Origin: Mesostigma viride
Lineage: Eukaryota; Streptophyta; Mesostigmatophyceae; Mesostigmatales; Mesostigmataceae
Assembly: GCA_009746045.1 (NCBI GenBank)
Contig: RPFO01000022.1
Coordinates: forward strand, 4,570,702-4,634,701
Direction: 5' to 3'
DNA length: 64,000 nucleotides
Below are positions 62,661 through 64,000 of this stretch, piece after piece. The translations under genes and the position numbers were made by a program. Below the pieces are notes generated by a model. It did not search any database. It saw only the letters and a list, made by a program, of their open reading frames with translations, and had not been told where the DNA came from. Every line of letters begins with the position of its first letter. Position 1 is the first letter of the stretch.

Positions 62661-63174
62661 CAGTCATTACCGCATTAAGTTGCTTTTATTAAGGTTGCGT
62701 TACCGCGTTAAGTTGCGACGCTGGTAAGTTGGGCGCCGTATACCTTCTTACCGCCCACCTTTCGGACTTCCGTAAATATCTGGCCGGAAAAATGGACTTT
62801 GGGCAACTTGATGCTGCAGCTGGATCGGGCTTGACGAGAGCTGTTGATTGCCGTATAGTTCTAAGTCCGTCAGAGGAGGAGGGGGTGGGCTGCTAGCCTA
62901 ATTCTACCGTTAGGTTACGTACCCGCGTTAAGTTGCGTTACCGCGTTATTAATTATAATTAATCAAACACGTGCTCCCGTTGGGGAGTCACGGAGCACCG
63001 AAGTGCTTTTAATCCCTGTGTGTGCACAACAGGAGAAAGGGCAGAGACCCCCATTCTCCTTCATGCCAAAGGCATGCCACAGCTGCACTCGGACACGCTA
63101 AACGATCCGTTACCGCGTTAAGTTGCCACGCCAAGTTTTAGGCGGCGAGTCGCAACTTAACGCGGTAATGACTG
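62661..63174. mobile_element. MITE with 23-bp TIRs and TA duplication
   Basis: Left CAGTCATTACCGCATTAAG and right inverse CAGTCATTACCGCGTTAAG (one mismatch over 23 bp), flanked by TA at 62659-62660 and 63175-63176. The core ttaccgcgttaagttgcg recurs internally near 62700, 62925, 62938 and 63110. Inside lie a retroelement 3' end (62945-63000, cgtgctcccgttggggagtc) and the caacaggagaaagggcagag segment shared with 41560-41660. Most like a Tc1/mariner-type non-autonomous element. Confidence 0.78.
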
Positions 63175-63177
63175 TAT

Positions 63178-63339
63178 GCGTGGACACATGGCGATCCAAC
63201 GCCGTGGAAGGACTAGGGTAGTTGTCTGAGAGGAAAGACGCTAAAGCCGCAGGCCGGAGCCGCGTGTGGCTATCTCTAGGAAGACCTGCATGGAGGGACG
63301 TACAGAGGGTAACAAGAAAGGTTGATAGGTAAACACACA

Positions 63340-63408
<69 letters not shown>

Positions 63409-64000
63409 GTCACCACCACCACCACCAGTACAATGTTCAACAAAAACAACCAAAACTTAAGAAGGAAAAAAGGGAACGCATACACACATACACGAAGGGG
63501 CTAAAAGAAAAAGTAAGGAGGATACATTACAAAGGGGGAAAGAAAAAAGAAAAAGGAAAAAGAAAGAAAGAAAAAGGAAAGAATAAAATGTAAATAGGAA
63601 TAGTACGAATAATAATAAATAAAGACAAAGTAAAGAGTAATAATAATAGCAAACACAAAAATGGAATAAAGAAAGAGGTAATTGCTGGGATGTGGTGTGG
63701 CACAGGAATGTTGGAGAATGGGTCAGGAGTTCGATGTTTCAGCGCCCATGCATGGTGCCCGGCCGGGGTCCTCCTGTCCAATGTTCAGGGTCCTGGACGC
63801 ATCGCGATCCAACGCCGGCTCCTAGATAGCTGGCTCCTTGATACAGCTGGCGCCTCGATCGAGCTAGGCCTCACCCCTGCACGTGCGCAAAGAAGCTTCG
63901 ATCATCATGCCATCTGCAGCCGCAGCTAGCCTACTAGTAGCTCCACATAGTAACCCCATGAGGCTGCAGTCTGCACGGTGCTCCGTGACTCCCCAACGGC
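63178..64000. repeat. Terminal intergenic region with (CA)n
   Basis: (CA)n at 63333-63406 followed by a short CCA run, then A-rich purine sequence at 63535-63680. The window ends in another LINE-type hairpin end (gtgctccgtgactccccaac, 63978-64000), cut by the edge. No gene is recognised. Confidence 0.7.

Overview
This is nuclear DNA from a eukaryote of the green lineage, most likely a streptophyte (charophyte) alga. The evidence is a nine-exon gene for a plastid-type ABCF ATPase, a plant/animal-type N-terminal glutamine amidase, transit-peptide-like and signal-peptide-like N termini, GT-AG introns throughout, and plant-like non-LTR retrotransposons. No rRNA, CRISPR or prokaryotic operon structure is visible. 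The exact genus is a guess that I do not make.

Layout. 1-5427: a frameshifted LINE (endonuclease end, reverse transcriptase, C-terminal zinc-finger-like part) followed by 1.4 kb of (CAA)n. 5638-8460: an ORF1-only retroelement relic, a LINE-type 3' end, (GAAT)n and a dispersed repeat. 9188-20706 (minus): the ABCF5-like gene, 710 codons in nine exons that join in frame, with about 9.4 kb of introns full of micro- and minisatellites. 20707-24900: intergenic DNA with a TA-flanked MITE, a small spliced gene for a predicted secreted protein (22811-23649, plus) and a minisatellite. 24880-33800: dispersed repeats, a degenerate LINE, and a TIR element inserted into its own kind. 34319-35699 (plus): a four-exon gene for a 155-residue predicted plastid protein with one membrane span. 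36600-43580: a nest of 5'-truncated LINE copies and a tandem array of a tRNA-like SINE. 43732-49830: a 6.1 kb element with perfect 29-bp terminal inverted repeats, sitting inside another LINE copy. 51333-59075 (minus): a seven-exon gene for a 1060-residue protein of unknown function. 60453-61352 (plus): intronless NTAQ1. 61353-64000: repeats, including a second TA-flanked MITE.

The most unusual signal is in the introns of the two large genes. Many carry diverged copies of the end of the neighbouring exon together with its splice site. Donor-side copies lie downstream of the true donor and acceptor-side copies lie upstream of the true acceptor, often several in a row at 30-300 bp steps. This looks like intron growth by repeated duplication of exon-intron boundaries, leaving ladders of decoy splice sites; some minisatellites appear to be the same process at a shorter period. 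I read these by eye and could not run alignments.

The second theme is retroposition. Several non-LTR families share short 3'-terminal hairpins followed by different short tandem tails. There are also insertions of only 10-47 bp flanked by 10-19 bp target duplications. One of these sits exactly at the stop codon of the 1060-residue protein and recreated that stop.
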